NCBI GenBank assembly: GCA_028551475.1
Contig: CM052355.1
Location: 27,865,580-27,929,579, forward strand
DNA: 64,000 nucleotides
Direction: 5' to 3'
Source of the DNA: Casuarina equisetifolia
Taxonomy: Eukaryota; Streptophyta; Magnoliopsida; Fagales; Casuarinaceae
The translations under genes and the position numbers were made by a program. The notes beneath the pieces were generated by a model that saw nothing but the letters and a program-made list of their open reading frames with translations, did not search any database and had not been told where the DNA came from. Positions within the stretch are counted from its first letter, which is position 1, and every line of letters begins with the position of its first letter. Positions 24,183-35,801 of this stretch are shown here, in pieces.

Positions 24183-26730
24183 TTAATGATCCAAGATGTG
24201 CTCAGGAGGACATGGTGCAGGAGCAGGGTGTGCAATGAAGGTGGGAATCTCCTCTCCTGGCATCAAAACTGATACCCCTTTGGCGTAGACCGTCATCTGC
24301 ACAAAAATTTAACAGACAATTAATCAAACGCAACTTTGGAGACGGTGCAATGAGAAATGCTTAACTCCTTCCCGTTATTACCAAATCTCCGTTGCTTCAA
24401 TATGAAGAAGTTTAAAAATAATAAAACAAAGATTACAAAGATTCAATCTGTGACGTGACAATCATCGTTTTTTGACATACATGCCGACCGACCTATGGAC
24501 AGCTATAATGTGTAAAGGAGCTATAGCTTGTCCTTTACTCATCTGGGAATAAACCAAAGCAAAACGCGTTGAGGGTCAAGATTCCACATCATTAGCCAGA
24601 GATTGTGCGAAGATTTTGTGCAGGAAAAGGTGGGGAAAAAAAATGGTTTGAAAGAAAGTAAGGCGGTCCAATTGGTATCCATTTCATGTCACACATCTCC
24701 GACTGCTAACTCCCGGGGCTGCAAAACAAAAGTTGCCCACGAATCTATGGCCGATAAACACTGCTTTAAGATTGAAAATGGCTAGAAATAGCATAGGGAT
24801 ATCATTGGGGAAACCATTATATCTCTACGAAGAGAGCCATGGTTAGTCAACACTCTTTCAATAATCAAATGATCAATCTGAATATGCAAGTTCTGCGAAA
24901 TATTTTATCAAGCTAAATGATAACTCTGGATGCTGATGTAGGAGTCAAGGATGGATAACTTCCAAGGGGAACACAAGAATTACTTTTATCTTTCGTGAGG
25001 TAGAAGAATGGGACATATAACAGTGGAGTAGACAAGAGAATAATTTCTTTACAAGTATCATAGACCTCTCCTACTAAAACTATGTCTCCCGTTTTTGTAA
25101 CTTTTTCCAGAAATCATGGGATTCTCAAAACCAAACCTCATCATCCACATTTGAGTTGACAGGCCTTTCCTAGATTTCGAAATGGTGAGCCGGGGAATTT
25201 CCAAAATCAGTGTCTAGACTTGTGGGATATGTTTTTAGATGTACAGGACGAATCTCAGATGACGCTGGAAACTCTAATCCAAACCAGCTTCCAATAAATT
25301 ATCCAACAATGTTTCATCTGGTTGGACTGGTGCGACACCCGAGAAGAAGACATGCTGGTGACACCCAAGGGACCCAACTAGGATACGAAGATAAGGATGT
25401 AGAGAATGTAGCAGAAAATACAAAATTTCAGCACGAAGTATTATGCGTTTGAATTTGCAGAAAAGTTAAAGATTACTGTAACCTTTAGGATGAACATAAG
25501 AACAAAGAGCGCTGTGGTTTTGGAAGAATATGGTTTGGATACACAAATATTATACTCTCCACAACATAAAGTACACGATATCCAATGATCCTGTGATCTA
25601 AATAATCAAATAAGGTTGCGTTATAGCGCCGTTGCAATAAAATATTGTAAGAGTGCAGTATTACATGCATTCCATCAATATAGATACTCAAAAACAATCT
25701 CAATCATCTTCCATGGAAACGAGGGATTATTGGATGAATATGACCTGTCCGTAACTGAGCCACTGACTTTTCTTTCAATAATGGACCGATTTTGGGAGAA
25801 TGAACACCAGTTCAATTCTGATTTGGCTGCTCCTGCATTAAGTCTAAATTCTGTCGATTCCTTGGGAGCAGGACTTGGCAGGAAATGACTGATTTAAAGC
25901 TTGTGGTTGGGGTGGAATGGGCAAATGAAAATGATTTATCAACTGTGAAATCTCACCTGGCAAGCATGAACTTTGCACATGCCTGCATGGAGGATACAGC
26001 ATGGAGTCTACCATTTGATTGATTGTGAGTAAATATCCTACATCTGGGTCAACTTTCGCTTGAAAGACAAACACATAAATTATAATGTTAAGATTTGGGG
26101 TATGAGAGATATTGTTAATATAATGATTTACTATGTTCCTTATGTACAGAAGTAACAAAAATTTGAAACTACATGCAACTGTGAAGATTTAAAGAGAAAT
26201 GCAAACATAAATACATGCATATGCACTGATTTTCTGTGAATACGAATATGTCCCATTCGATAACCGTAGAACTTCGGAATCTTTAACATAGATAAATCAT
26301 AAAATCACAAAAGAAGAAAGCGAAATTGGCTAATGACGTTAATGGCGCAATAAGAAAGTGTAGGAATCTGACCAGAAAATTAAAAAAAAAAAAAAAAATC
26401 TTAGGAGCCTTGAACTATTACTATCATGTCTGCAGGACCAATTCACGGAGAGAGAGAGAGAGAGAGAGATCATACTTTTGGAGATGGGTAATCAAGTTTT
26501 CCGTTGAAATCCACCTGCGCCTCGTGATCTGAATGCGGTCTTCTGCCGGACGGAGTTGATGTGGCTCTCAGAAACCTCTCGAAGATGGCCATTACGAGGA
26601 ACATTGATATGAGAATGGCAGTTGCCACGAGCCCAAACGAGACGGCGTTTACCGAGTTGTATAAGTGCTTCCATTGCTCCTCTCTCTCTCCGCTTAACGG
26701 AGCCACTGCTGGTGGTACTACCTCCCACAT
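24183..26730 (-). CDS. Conserved 122-residue plant membrane protein of unknown function (2 exons)
   Basis: Exon 1 (26730-26476, 85 codons) begins MWEVVPPAVAP and includes SGEREEQWKHL, followed by a single hydrophobic segment (about residues 33-54, with FGLVATAILISMFLVMAIFE) and a basic/polar tail. Exon 2 (24296-24183, 37 codons) begins MTVYAKGVSVLMPGEEIP and continues TFIAHPAPAPCPPE to the stop. The junction SPK|MTVYAKG is in phase with a clean GT donor and AG acceptor. Both halves match a plant family I recognise only as uncharacterised. I infer a single-pass membrane protein with a short N-terminus and a proline-rich C-terminal tail. The 2.2-kb intron contains no evident second gene. In-frame Met codons lie upstream (MLMRESE), but MWEVV fits the family start. 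A pyrimidine-rich leader (minus strand, near 26990-27020) precedes it. Confidence 0.75.
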
Positions 26731-28004
26731 ATGTTCACCACTACGCGTCTGAAGCTCAAGTTTGGCAAAAGCTCTCTCGCTCTCTCTCATCAGCATGAAG
26801 CGGAGGAAGCCGAGACCTAGATGCACCGGACACAGTGAAACCCAGAAGCCATTTTCCCCATGAACATAAAGTAACTTTCTTGAGGGTGATCACGGTTTGC
26901 CTTGATAGCAGAGACAGCCACTAAAGTAATCCCCAGTGAAGAGAAAGAAAGAAGAAGATGGGAATTTCCAAAGCTTTCAGAGGAGACGAAAGCCTGAGAG
27001 AGAGGAAAAGAGAGAGAGATGGCCGGAGATTGGAAAGAGAGCTCTGGGATGTCGGGATTTTGTAGGTTTACTTTGGTTTCAGAAACCGGAAATGATATTT
27101 ATATCTGCAAACCTTATCTGCTTATCCTTCTTAGGTATGAGAAGCTTGTTTCATTAAGAATCATTTGTGGCCTAAGTGACAAGCCTTCTTGCCATTTGAG
27201 TCCACTACCTTATTATTAATATTAGCATTCACATTTTAAAATGAATATTAAGGAACAGATCGCTCATTACAGCTATAACAAATGCTTGACGTCATTGCTA
27301 TAATGTTGCAGTGGTTGCCATAATTTGATGCTAAATGAGGATTGAGTAGATGTCCATTCTGAATGTAGGAACCCAATAGATTCATTTCCTTCTTGATTGC
27401 ATAATTTAATGCAACATTTGTGGTTTCATAACCTCAATATTCATGATTTTTCTTTGTCAATTTTCTTAGACATTAGTAAGAAGTTTATGTTCATGTCAAA
27501 AGTTAGCTCATAACATAAACATTTGTGGTTTCATCAACTCATTATCCATGAAATTTTTTATTAATTTTTTAAAACATTGTTAAGAAGTTCATTTTCACAT
27601 TAAAAGTTAGCTTATAAAATAAAATATACTCATATGTAGCTAAATACAAATGTTCACATAATAATAATGTGAGACTGAATATTCAATTGCAACACATTAC
27701 TCTACTACAATGGTCGAACATGGATCATCTTGTAGTATTATTTTCTATGTAGACTTTGGACCTACTTATATATATAAAAGTAAAATTTGATTTTATCTCA
27801 AAGATTAATTCATGAGATAAATATACATATTTATATTTTAACAATGTGGATTGAAAATTCACGTTACAATAGATACAATCATATAAATTTTTAATAATCT
27901 ACTAAAAGAATAAAACTCTTATTTCAACTTATTTTCAATTTAACACAAAGTAAATATAAATAAAAACTCCAAATTCATACTTAATATGCCCGACAAAATA
28001 TTCT
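26731..28004. other. Upstream flank, AT-rich, no gene seen
   Basis: The first 300 bp probably form the leader and promoter of the 122-residue protein gene (CT-rich on the minus strand). The rest (27160-28004) is AT-rich with no coding signal. Confidence 0.5.
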
Positions 28005-28465
28005 TACCTAACAAACAACAAAGGAGGGATCAACCATGGCTTGCCGACCATCATAGCCCACAGATACCAATCCAAAAAGAAAGAGAAAAAAGTTAAGTCG
28101 ACAGAAAAACAGAAGGAGGAGGCTTGCGGCACGTGTAGATCTCCAGGCTTGAAGCTCTGCGTTCACGGCCTGGGCCCACCGGGGGACCACATTGGGCACA
28201 TGTAAAGGCGTGTAGATTTGATCAGACTATGACACGTGGCACACGCAAATTAGAGAGTCATATTGTTTTCAGGGTGTAACATGTTTGTGGTCCACAGCCC
28301 AAAGGTTGGTGTGGGCCATGGGTTCAGTGGTGGGCCTCCACGCTTGGGCTCACGTGAATCCTCCTTTCCACCAATCACACACTCTTCACTTATCTCTCGT
28401 CTTTTGATGGCAAGTTTCACATGTTGCAGGCTGGCTCCAACATCATCACCGTTTACTAAGTTTTC
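28005..28465 (+). repeat. G-box-rich dispersed repeat, copy 1
   Basis: About 460 bp, GC-richer than its flanks. It is clearly related along its length to the copy at 29790-30265: shared blocks include CCGACCATCATA, GCCTGGGCCCA, TTTGATCAGA, CACAGCCCAAAGGT, GGGCTCACGTGAATC and ATGTTGCAGGCTGG. It carries several ACGTG cores (for example CACGTGTAG and GACACGTGGC). No ORF is shared in frame between copies, so it is not an evident gene. It could be a non-autonomous transposon or a duplicated promoter. Confidence 0.7.
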
Positions 28466-29789
28466 TAAGTACTTTTGTTTTGCAGAGTGATTTAAATCTT
28501 AATCATTCTTGTCCCATCAAATCAGAGGACACGCCCTAATAAAAATAATACAAAAAATCCCAAGTATAATATAACTAATAAAATAACATTTATAAACTTC
28601 CCTTTATGTTGAATTTTTGTATAAATGAAAAAACTTTGAATTTGGATAACAAATAAGAATGTTGATGATTGGACAAAAACTGCATATAAAAATTTTTAAG
28701 TTAGTATGACGAGGGCAAATGATAAAGAGAAATGATGTTGTCTTAGATCTTATCTCACATAAAATAGCAATTAATTTTCTATGCATTTGGTGTGCTTGTG
28801 AAATACTAGATTTTGTGCAATGTGTATAGTTGCCTCATTATATAATAGGGAGGAACCAAAAGGCTAACGTGAACATTAAAAATCTTTCAACGGGAAGATG
28901 ATCTAGATTAACTTATAGGTAGTGTGGGTCATGGCTTGATATTCAAATGTCACTTGTGATTAAGAAATAGTAAATTGCTTCCTTGTTTTTCATAAAATTA
29001 ATAAGCCATTGAACTTTAGATAATATTTGATAATTGACTACTCTAACATTGGATAAATATTATACTTTGAATTATAAAAGGCAAAAATATTCTCTTGAAA
29101 GAGAATGGAAAGAAAAGTTTAGGTCCTAGATATCTTTTAACATATAAGAGGACTCTCAATACATTATCTATGTGAAATTTCTTCAATAAACAAATTAGTT
29201 GAGAAATTGGATAGTATAATTGATATTAGGAATGGTCATAGTCAAATAAATTAGCTTGCCAATGAGCTTCTAATAAGATAAGGGATTATGAAGTTGTGGA
29301 TCCAACTTTGTAAACCCACTTGCACCTTATATACTGATTCTTATGCTGTCAATGCACACGTTTGTGGCTTCTTGATATTTTACCCTTCCTTAATTTCCTA
29401 TTCTCACACATTTCAAGCATTAAGTAATTCAACTCACCTTTTGCCTTAACTTCCCATCATATGTGTGCCATGTCCTGCAGTCATGCTTGATCTTACCACA
29501 ATAAAGGAAACCAATAATACACGAACAAAAAAAAAAATATATTTTTTCTTTCATTTGATAATTTAAAAGGTTTTAATATATAGAAATAAATTTACATTTA
29601 AATATTACTTGAGAATTGCATATCGTTTATTAACTAATCAATAGTTTAATAATTAGCTATTGGTGGCATATTTTAAATTTCCATTTTATCTGACAAAAAA
29701 TAAAAATGGAAATTACACATCTCCCCCACATTGAACTTTCATCCTTTTCACACCACTTACGTTTTCTATCCAGACAAACAGTCCATGGG
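28466..29789. other. AT-rich spacer between repeat copies
   Basis: No coding region, RNA gene or transposon ends recognised. Confidence 0.5.
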
Positions 29790-30265
29790 AAGAGGTCAAT
29801 GGTGGCTTTTCCGACCATCATAACCCACAAATATCAATACAAAAGAGACAAGGGAACCAAAAAAAGAAAAGTAAATCGACCGAGAAGGAAAAGGAGGCGG
29901 CTTCTGGCATGTGCACCTCTCCAGATTGGAAACTCTGCGCCCACAGCCTGGGCCCATCTGAGGACCACATTTGGCAGGGGCAGGGTACAGGTGTGAAGAT
30001 TTGATCAGATTGGCCACGTTTCGGACACGTACTGGGGAGATCTTGATCTTACTTGTTCCATCGCAGACAGGCAGTGGTCCATAGCCCAAAGGTGGGGGTG
30101 TTGCCCACAGGAGGAGCAGAGGTGGGCCTTCACACCTGGGCTCACGTGAATCGTCCCTTTCGGCCGCTCACGCTCTCGCCATCTTTCTCTTCTTTTGATG
30201 GTAAGTTCACATGTTGCAGGCTGGACTCTCAGATCACTCAAACTAAGCCCACGTTTTCTTGGAAA
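29790..30265 (+). repeat. G-box-rich dispersed repeat, copy 2
   Basis: Same orientation as copy 1 and diverged by substitutions and small indels. It has extra sequence around GGAGGAGCAGAGGTGGGCC not seen in copy 1. Followed at once by an AAG microsatellite and a relic of the kelch locus. Confidence 0.7.
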
Positions 30266-30309
30266 GTCGAAGACTGAATTAACACCTTTTAAGAAATTCA
30301 TTTTTTACA

Positions 30310-30336
30310 CAAAAAGAAGAAGAAGAAGAAGAAGAA
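30310..30336. repeat. (AAG)n microsatellite
   Basis: About eight AAG units just after repeat copy 2. Confidence 0.9.
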
Positions 30337-30485
30337 AAGTCCATAAGAAGTGGGTATTGATTTTGAAATCTGTTTCATTTTATTATCCAGAGAAGAAACT
30401 ACAACTCTAGTTCTATCCATAGAAACACATCTTACTTTGTTTTTATCTTCATATGATAAATCACATAAATATAGGAGCTTTTTCC

Positions 30486-30874
30486 TACTAATTTTAAAGG
30501 AAGAGAGAAATCCTTCCAACAGTATTATTAAGATATATTTACGAAGATTTATATAACTCTTTCTCCATTCCAACATTCTCAATACTTATTCTTGATCTGT
30601 AAAGGCAATTTTTTTTTTCTTTTCTCAATGGTAAGGGGTGTATTGAGTAGCGTCACCAAATCTTAGGCCTAGTTTAATGTGATAACAAAGTTTTAAGTGG
30701 AGCATGAGTAACAACCTCAAAAGACGCCTTAGAAGGAAGATGGAGGGTCCCATATATAAGGCCACATAGTAGGCCGTCCAGAATTAATTTGTGGGACATA
30801 TAGAATTCTCAACACAAAGCAATTTGGCTTAGTGGGAAGTTAGGGCGAAGATATAGTGTGTAAAGAGGAGGACA
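30486..30874 (-). pseudogene. Relic of the kelch-gene locus lacking the coding region
   Basis: Three blocks match the neighbourhood of the intact kelch gene at 42.4-43.7 kb in the same order and orientation. 30486-30600 resembles its 3' flank (~42200-42320). 30639-30685 (GAGTAGCGTC, TCTTAGGCCT) resembles the start-proximal region at 43610-43650. 30821-30874 (GTGGGAAGTT, GAAGATATAGTGTG) resembles the leader at 43657-43703. The ~1.15-kb coding part between the first two blocks is absent, and about 135 bp of unrelated DNA separates the last two. Confidence 0.55.
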
Positions 30875-32204
30875 TAAAAAGAGGAAAAAACACAATATAT
30901 TGCATTCACTTTAACCATGTCATATCGTTGATAATAATTCCTTTATTAGGTACTGGCCAACTTTGCACTAGAAAGATGACTTGAAAGTAGGGAGTGTCAT
31001 GTATAATGGTTTTGAAACCTTATTGAGATTCTGGGTACGTCGAACCTATTGATTTTAAATGTGGATGCGAGGCCAAGGTGGGTTTATTAATGAGATAATG
31101 AGTTCTCTTGAATTGATCGTCAAATAACTCATTTGGATTTATCAAAGGCATTTAGTGGGTCATTTGGGACAACGTCAAGATGTTGTCGTGATAAATGCAG
31201 ATATGCATTTTATTTGATTATGTGGTGTCTATGTTACGAACAAGTGGATTTTATATAGAATAATGAAAACTTGCACCAATAATATGATATTGCCCTAAGT
31301 CAAGTCGAGTTGGCTACGGGGCAAATTGTACTATTGATTCCAGATTTAGATGATGAAAGACTAGAGTAATTTGTAAATTGTAATTGGTAGTTGCTCTAAT
31401 ATATGTGCTATTTTATTCTTTTAACTTTATTGTGTGGATGGTTGATTGTCTTTGTTTTATATGTAGACATGAGGTAGTTAATAGCTCAGTCTAGAGGATT
31501 AATAACTTCAAGCATACTTCTAACAATTTCTCTGTGTATTTTTAGCCCTTTTAGGGGATAATTTTATAAAGCCTATAACTAACTAAGTGAAAGCAAGCTG
31601 TACAATGGGTCATTTTTTGGTATTTCTAGTAATTGTAAGCATCAAGGGTAACTTGGTTGATTCTAAAAAGAAAACCTATTTAATTCTCTTGATTTATTAG
31701 TAACAAGAATGCAGATAATGAAATCGTTATTTTAAGTTTGATGTTCCTATTATCATTGGAAAGCTTGTTAGATCACTAATCAATAAACAAATAGGCGAAA
31801 ACACATATCGGTAAGATATGTAAGCAAAAAAAGCTAACAAATTGTGTCAAATGGGAGGGAAAAGAAGGCTACAATCACTTGCAAGTTTGAAGGTCATTTG
31901 TCCATTACAAACGAAGGTGGCTTCTAGCCCTCATCTATTTTCTTAACAAACAAGGTTATGTGATTATCTATCTTTTTTTTTTTTCTTTAATTGGCATTAG
32001 GTAAAGCGTAAAGGGTTGTGTCTCGAACTCCAACCAAAACAAGGGACAACATTTTTTTTGTTTTTTTGCTCTGTTTTTTCTTCCTTGTTTCTTTTAAAAG
32101 ATCATGAATAGTTCATTAATATAATTTCTAAAGTTTATACATGAGCATGTGCTGGCGTGATTTTGGATAAAACATACATGCAAATGTTTCACTAAGGACA
32201 TACA
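30875..32204. other. Intergenic, no gene seen
   Basis: AT-rich, with no ORF of note and no recognised repeat ends. Confidence 0.5.
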
Positions 32205-32347
32205 GTTAGAGTGCAGCCAGCAGCATGTGAATGTACCATCAAAAGAAGAGAAAGATAGTAGGAGTGAATGGTGATTCACGTGAGAAAGATGATGATTCAT
32301 GTGAACCCAAGCGTGAAGACCCACCTCTAATCCTCCTGTGGACAACA
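32205..32347 (-). repeat. G-box-rich dispersed repeat, partial inverted copy 3
   Basis: On the minus strand this reads CCACAGGAGGATTAGAGGTG, then GCTTGGGTTCACATGAATC, then TCTTCTTTTGATGGTA and ends near CATGCTGCTGGCTGCA. That matches the 3' half of copies 1 and 2. The 5' half is missing. Confidence 0.6.
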
Positions 32348-32965
32348 ATTCAGGGAGCGGAGAAGCAGGGCTTAAAGACCAGATAAACAAATGACAAAAT
32401 ATAAGAAGAATGAAGGAAAACATAGCACCTACTAATTGCAAGGAAATATTGCAATGACATAGTTTCATTGGGTTTAGAAATAAGCTTATATTAATAGGTA
32501 ACAAGAAAGGACTCCTTTAAAGGAAGGTATTAAAAGCTTCACTTGCCATCTAACTTAATTCTCATAAATCTCCCCTCTAGTCAAAAAATAAAGTTAATGC
32601 ACACTTTGTATGATGGAACAATTTCATATTGGGTATTGTAAAGTGTAGGTAAACCACTACAATGATACCTTTTTGGATTAGAAGAACATGACATTTGGAT
32701 AAATAATTGCTTGTAGTCTAATTTCCCACCAAACATTTATTAAAACAAAAGAAAAGAAGAGGAAGAGAGTTTCTCAAAAACGATTACCAGCCAAGGCATG
32801 CACAAAATATCATAAAAGAAAAAGGCAACATTCTTGGATTGTTATACTATTCTTAAATGTTGATTCCAAAAAATATATTAGCTTTTACTAAATTGTGTAA
32901 TGTAGTGAGGGTAGAATCCATTTTTTGAGAAGTACCTTTCATAAATGCCCTATCACTTTATACAT

Positions 32966-33110
32966 TTCATCTTTTGATGCTCCACTAAGTTGAGAAGAAG
33001 CCTTATCTTCCTACGTTCCAATAGGTTCATGAGAAGCCTCACCTTCTAATGTTTCACTAGGTTGATGAGAAGCCTCATCTTCTCATGTTCCATTAAGTTG
33101 AAGAGAATTC
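32966..33110 (-). repeat. Imperfect ~36-bp tandem repeat with coding-like period
   Basis: Three to four units of about 36 bp. On the minus strand one frame gives a repeating peptide of about 12 residues (EDEASHQPSETL then EGEASHEPIGT), broken by stop codons. It may be a fragment of a decayed repetitive protein; I do not recognise the family. Confidence 0.45.
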
Positions 33111-33622
33111 AAGGATTAGACAACTGTTACATTCTTAACGATTAAATTTCAAAATATCTCATGCATTAAAGTGAATTACATAGACATCAAATATTTAAAA
33201 GAATATAACAATGGATATTAATTGAACAAATGCACTAGTTAGAAGGGAAAAAAAAGGTTTTGGCATATATACCATTGGATTGAGTTCTTAACATTTATTA
33301 ATTGAAAATTCAAATTCAAATTAGTGTTGTATGTACATTGATATATAAATAAAATTTCCAACCAATACTCTATGCAATTTGAAAATCCGTGATAATTCTT
33401 TTAAACATGTACATTGTTGATAAATGTCCATTTTCTAAACTTATTTGGTCATGTTCACTTTTTAGTATAATGTGGATCTTACCTTTTAATATCTCTTCAT
33501 ATATTATATTATATTTCAGAAGCAATAACACGCAACAGAAAATACTACTCTATTTAAAATACAACGCTAAATACTTTAGTTCAAAAAATGTGAAATAAAA
33601 AAAAAGAATAAAAGTTTAATTA
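33111..33622. other. AT-rich spacer
   Basis: No gene or repeat recognised. Confidence 0.5.
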
Positions 33623-34947
33623 TTGAAGTTCAATTTTGATGGGGTCTCCATGGATCTCCTTTACGCGAGGTTAGGAGTTTGGACTCTTCCAGACAACATG
33701 GACCTCTCTGTGGACTCCGTGTTGCAAGATGTGGATGAGAAGAGTGTCCTCAGCCTTAATGGATGCCGAGCTACAGATCGCATCTTGGGTTTGGTCCCTA
33801 ATATCCAGAATTTTCGTACTACTTTGAGATGCATTAGATATTGGGCGAAACGACGGCGCATTTATTCAAATGTTGCTGGGTTTCTTGGTGGAATAAACTG
33901 GGCAATTCTTGTTGCAATGGTGTGCCAATTATACCCAAATGCACTGCCCAATTTACTGGTTTCTCGTTTTTTCAAGCTCTATAGCCAGTGGAAGTGGCCT
34001 AATCCAGTTATGCTGTGCCCTTTGGAAGAAAAATATCTGGGACTTGTTTGCTGGGATCCAAGAAAAAATTTGAGCCATTCCTTTTCTTTGAAGCATATAG
34101 AGATTATCTGGAAATAAATGTAATTGCTAGGAACGATGTTGACTTTATGAATTAGAAAGGGTAAGTTGAATCTCGGTTTTGATTGTTGACTATGAAGATT
34201 GAGAGGGACACATGGGGCCAGCTCCACTGCCACCCACACCTTAGTGACTTTTCGGACAAACTTAGACGATTACATTGTTGTTACTTTATGAGTTTGAAGC
34301 GGAAAAATAGTGTTTTTCTTCAGAAAAATGAACCCTTCGATCTGAGGTTAACTACTGGAGAATTTAAGCACTGTAAAGGGATGTTCAATTCTATAAAATT
34401 TGGGGTGTCGGTTGATATATGCTACGTAAAACGCAAAGATATTCCTTTATTTGTCTTTCCCAATGGAGTTCGGCCTGCATTTGCTAGAAAAACAGCCAGA
34501 CAAGATGTTGGATCAGTTCAAAGCATAGGAAACTTCAACCCTCTTCTAGCAGCTGAAGTCGTAGGTGGAAAGAAAAGAAGAAGGGATGAAACTGATACTA
34601 GCAGTGGCTCTTTGGCAAAGCGTGGAAGTCAGCCTTCGGGAGGGGAAGAAGAATCTGACACAAGCAACAGTTTGGGAAAATCTGAATCCATGGCAACAAG
34701 CAGGAATGAACCTTTAGCAGGGGATGGACCAACTGTCCAGGCCTTGGAACACTCATCTGCAGAGCTTGGCGTGGCAGCAAGTGGGCAAGTGGTCAGACCT
34801 GGTGCCAGCTTCTTTAATGACTGTGTTGTGCCGGAGCTTGATCTGGATGAGCTTACTGCACCTTTCACCAATGTGGCTTCTGATTTTGCTGTCCCAGAAA
34901 GGCCAATTATCAAGTTTAACTTCACTTCTTTGGTGAAGGCGAGTTGC
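33623..34947 (+). pseudogene. Nuclear poly(A) polymerase pseudogene, 5'-truncated and intron-free
   Basis: Derived from a canonical plant poly(A) polymerase, which adds poly(A) tails to mRNA in the nucleus. The first part, from KFNFDGVSMDLLYA, includes SLNGCRATDRIL, RTTLRCIRYWAKRR, GFLGGINWAILVA and WPNPVMLCPLEEK. After WDPRKN about 60 family residues are missing and the frame shifts to EPFLFFEAYRDYLEI. Three in-frame stops follow around 34148-34180 (KG*VESRF*), then LKIERDTWGQLHCHPH, LFVFPNGVRPAF, a KKRRRDET nuclear-localisation-like stretch and a C-terminal tail ending SLVKASC. The N-terminal nucleotidyltransferase core with the catalytic aspartates is absent. No intron interrupts 1.3 kb where family genes are normally split, so a retrocopy is likely (inference). 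I found no clear poly(A) tail or target-site duplication. Confidence 0.85.
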
Positions 34948-35401
34948 TGATGACCCAGGAAATGTGGATGTTCCCCCAACACTAATATACAAAATTGTCT
35001 CAACTTAAGATTCTAGTCCACTTAGAGATATCATTTTTTCTTTTTCTTAAATTTTTATAATTTTGGAGTGACGTAATTACAACTGTAAAGAATGAAATGT
35101 ACATTATGAGTATTTTGTATTTACTTTTTTTATTCTGCGGGAGAAATTTTTTTGTACTAAAATTTTCATCAATAAGAGAATTTAGTTTAGTAATTCATTA
35201 CATAAATTTTTTTGTTCCATCTCTCTTGTCTCACTTTTTGGCCTAAGCAATTTGTTAAGTCATTATCCAGGTGCTTAGGCTGGCCTCTTGTTGCTGTTGT
35301 TGTTGCCTGAAATTGCTTAGGTGGGTCTCTTCTCTGTTTTTTTTAGTAAAGCTGTGCTTGTGTTTAGAAATTCTTTTTCTTTTAGAATTTGCCATTAAGA
35401 C
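34948..35401. other. Flank between PAP pseudogene and copia element
   Basis: May include the old 3' untranslated region of the PAP copy. The last five bases (AAGAC, 35397-35401) are the copia target-site duplication. A short GTT/CAA trinucleotide run lies near 35288-35305. Confidence 0.5.
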
Positions 35402-35801
35402 TGATAAGTTTAGCACAGGTGAGAAACTGTGTGAAACAAAACAGAATGAAATAGAGTGATTTCTACGGAAGGGAAACAAAGACACAGTTTGAACAACAAG
35501 CTCGTAGCTTTTCATAAATAGCAAAGTTCTTGCTTACAAGAGCAGAACAACTACTGTGAAAGAAGTTCAAAACAATGTACAGTTACAAGGCCATACATAC
35601 TGCCTAAATACAGAAACTTAGATTGAGTTACATGCAAGGTAGGTACAAAAGTGTAGTCTAGACTATTGTAGAGAGAAGGTAACCATGTCAGAGAGCATAC
35701 TGAGCAAGTCCACCCACTAAAAGACTTTAGACAGCATCCGTGCACCATTCTGTCATAAAAGATCTCTTTCAGCGTGTCCCCATTACCCATACTTTCTAAC
35801 A
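35402..35801 (-). repeat. 3' LTR of the copia element (left copy)
   Basis: 400 bp, TGATAAGTTT...TTTCTAACA on the plus strand. Nearly identical to 39979-40379. Confidence 0.95.

Noticed and set aside
28008..30301. Short ORFs inside the G-box repeat copies
   Set aside because: The two copies do not keep a common frame, so the ORFs are not conserved.
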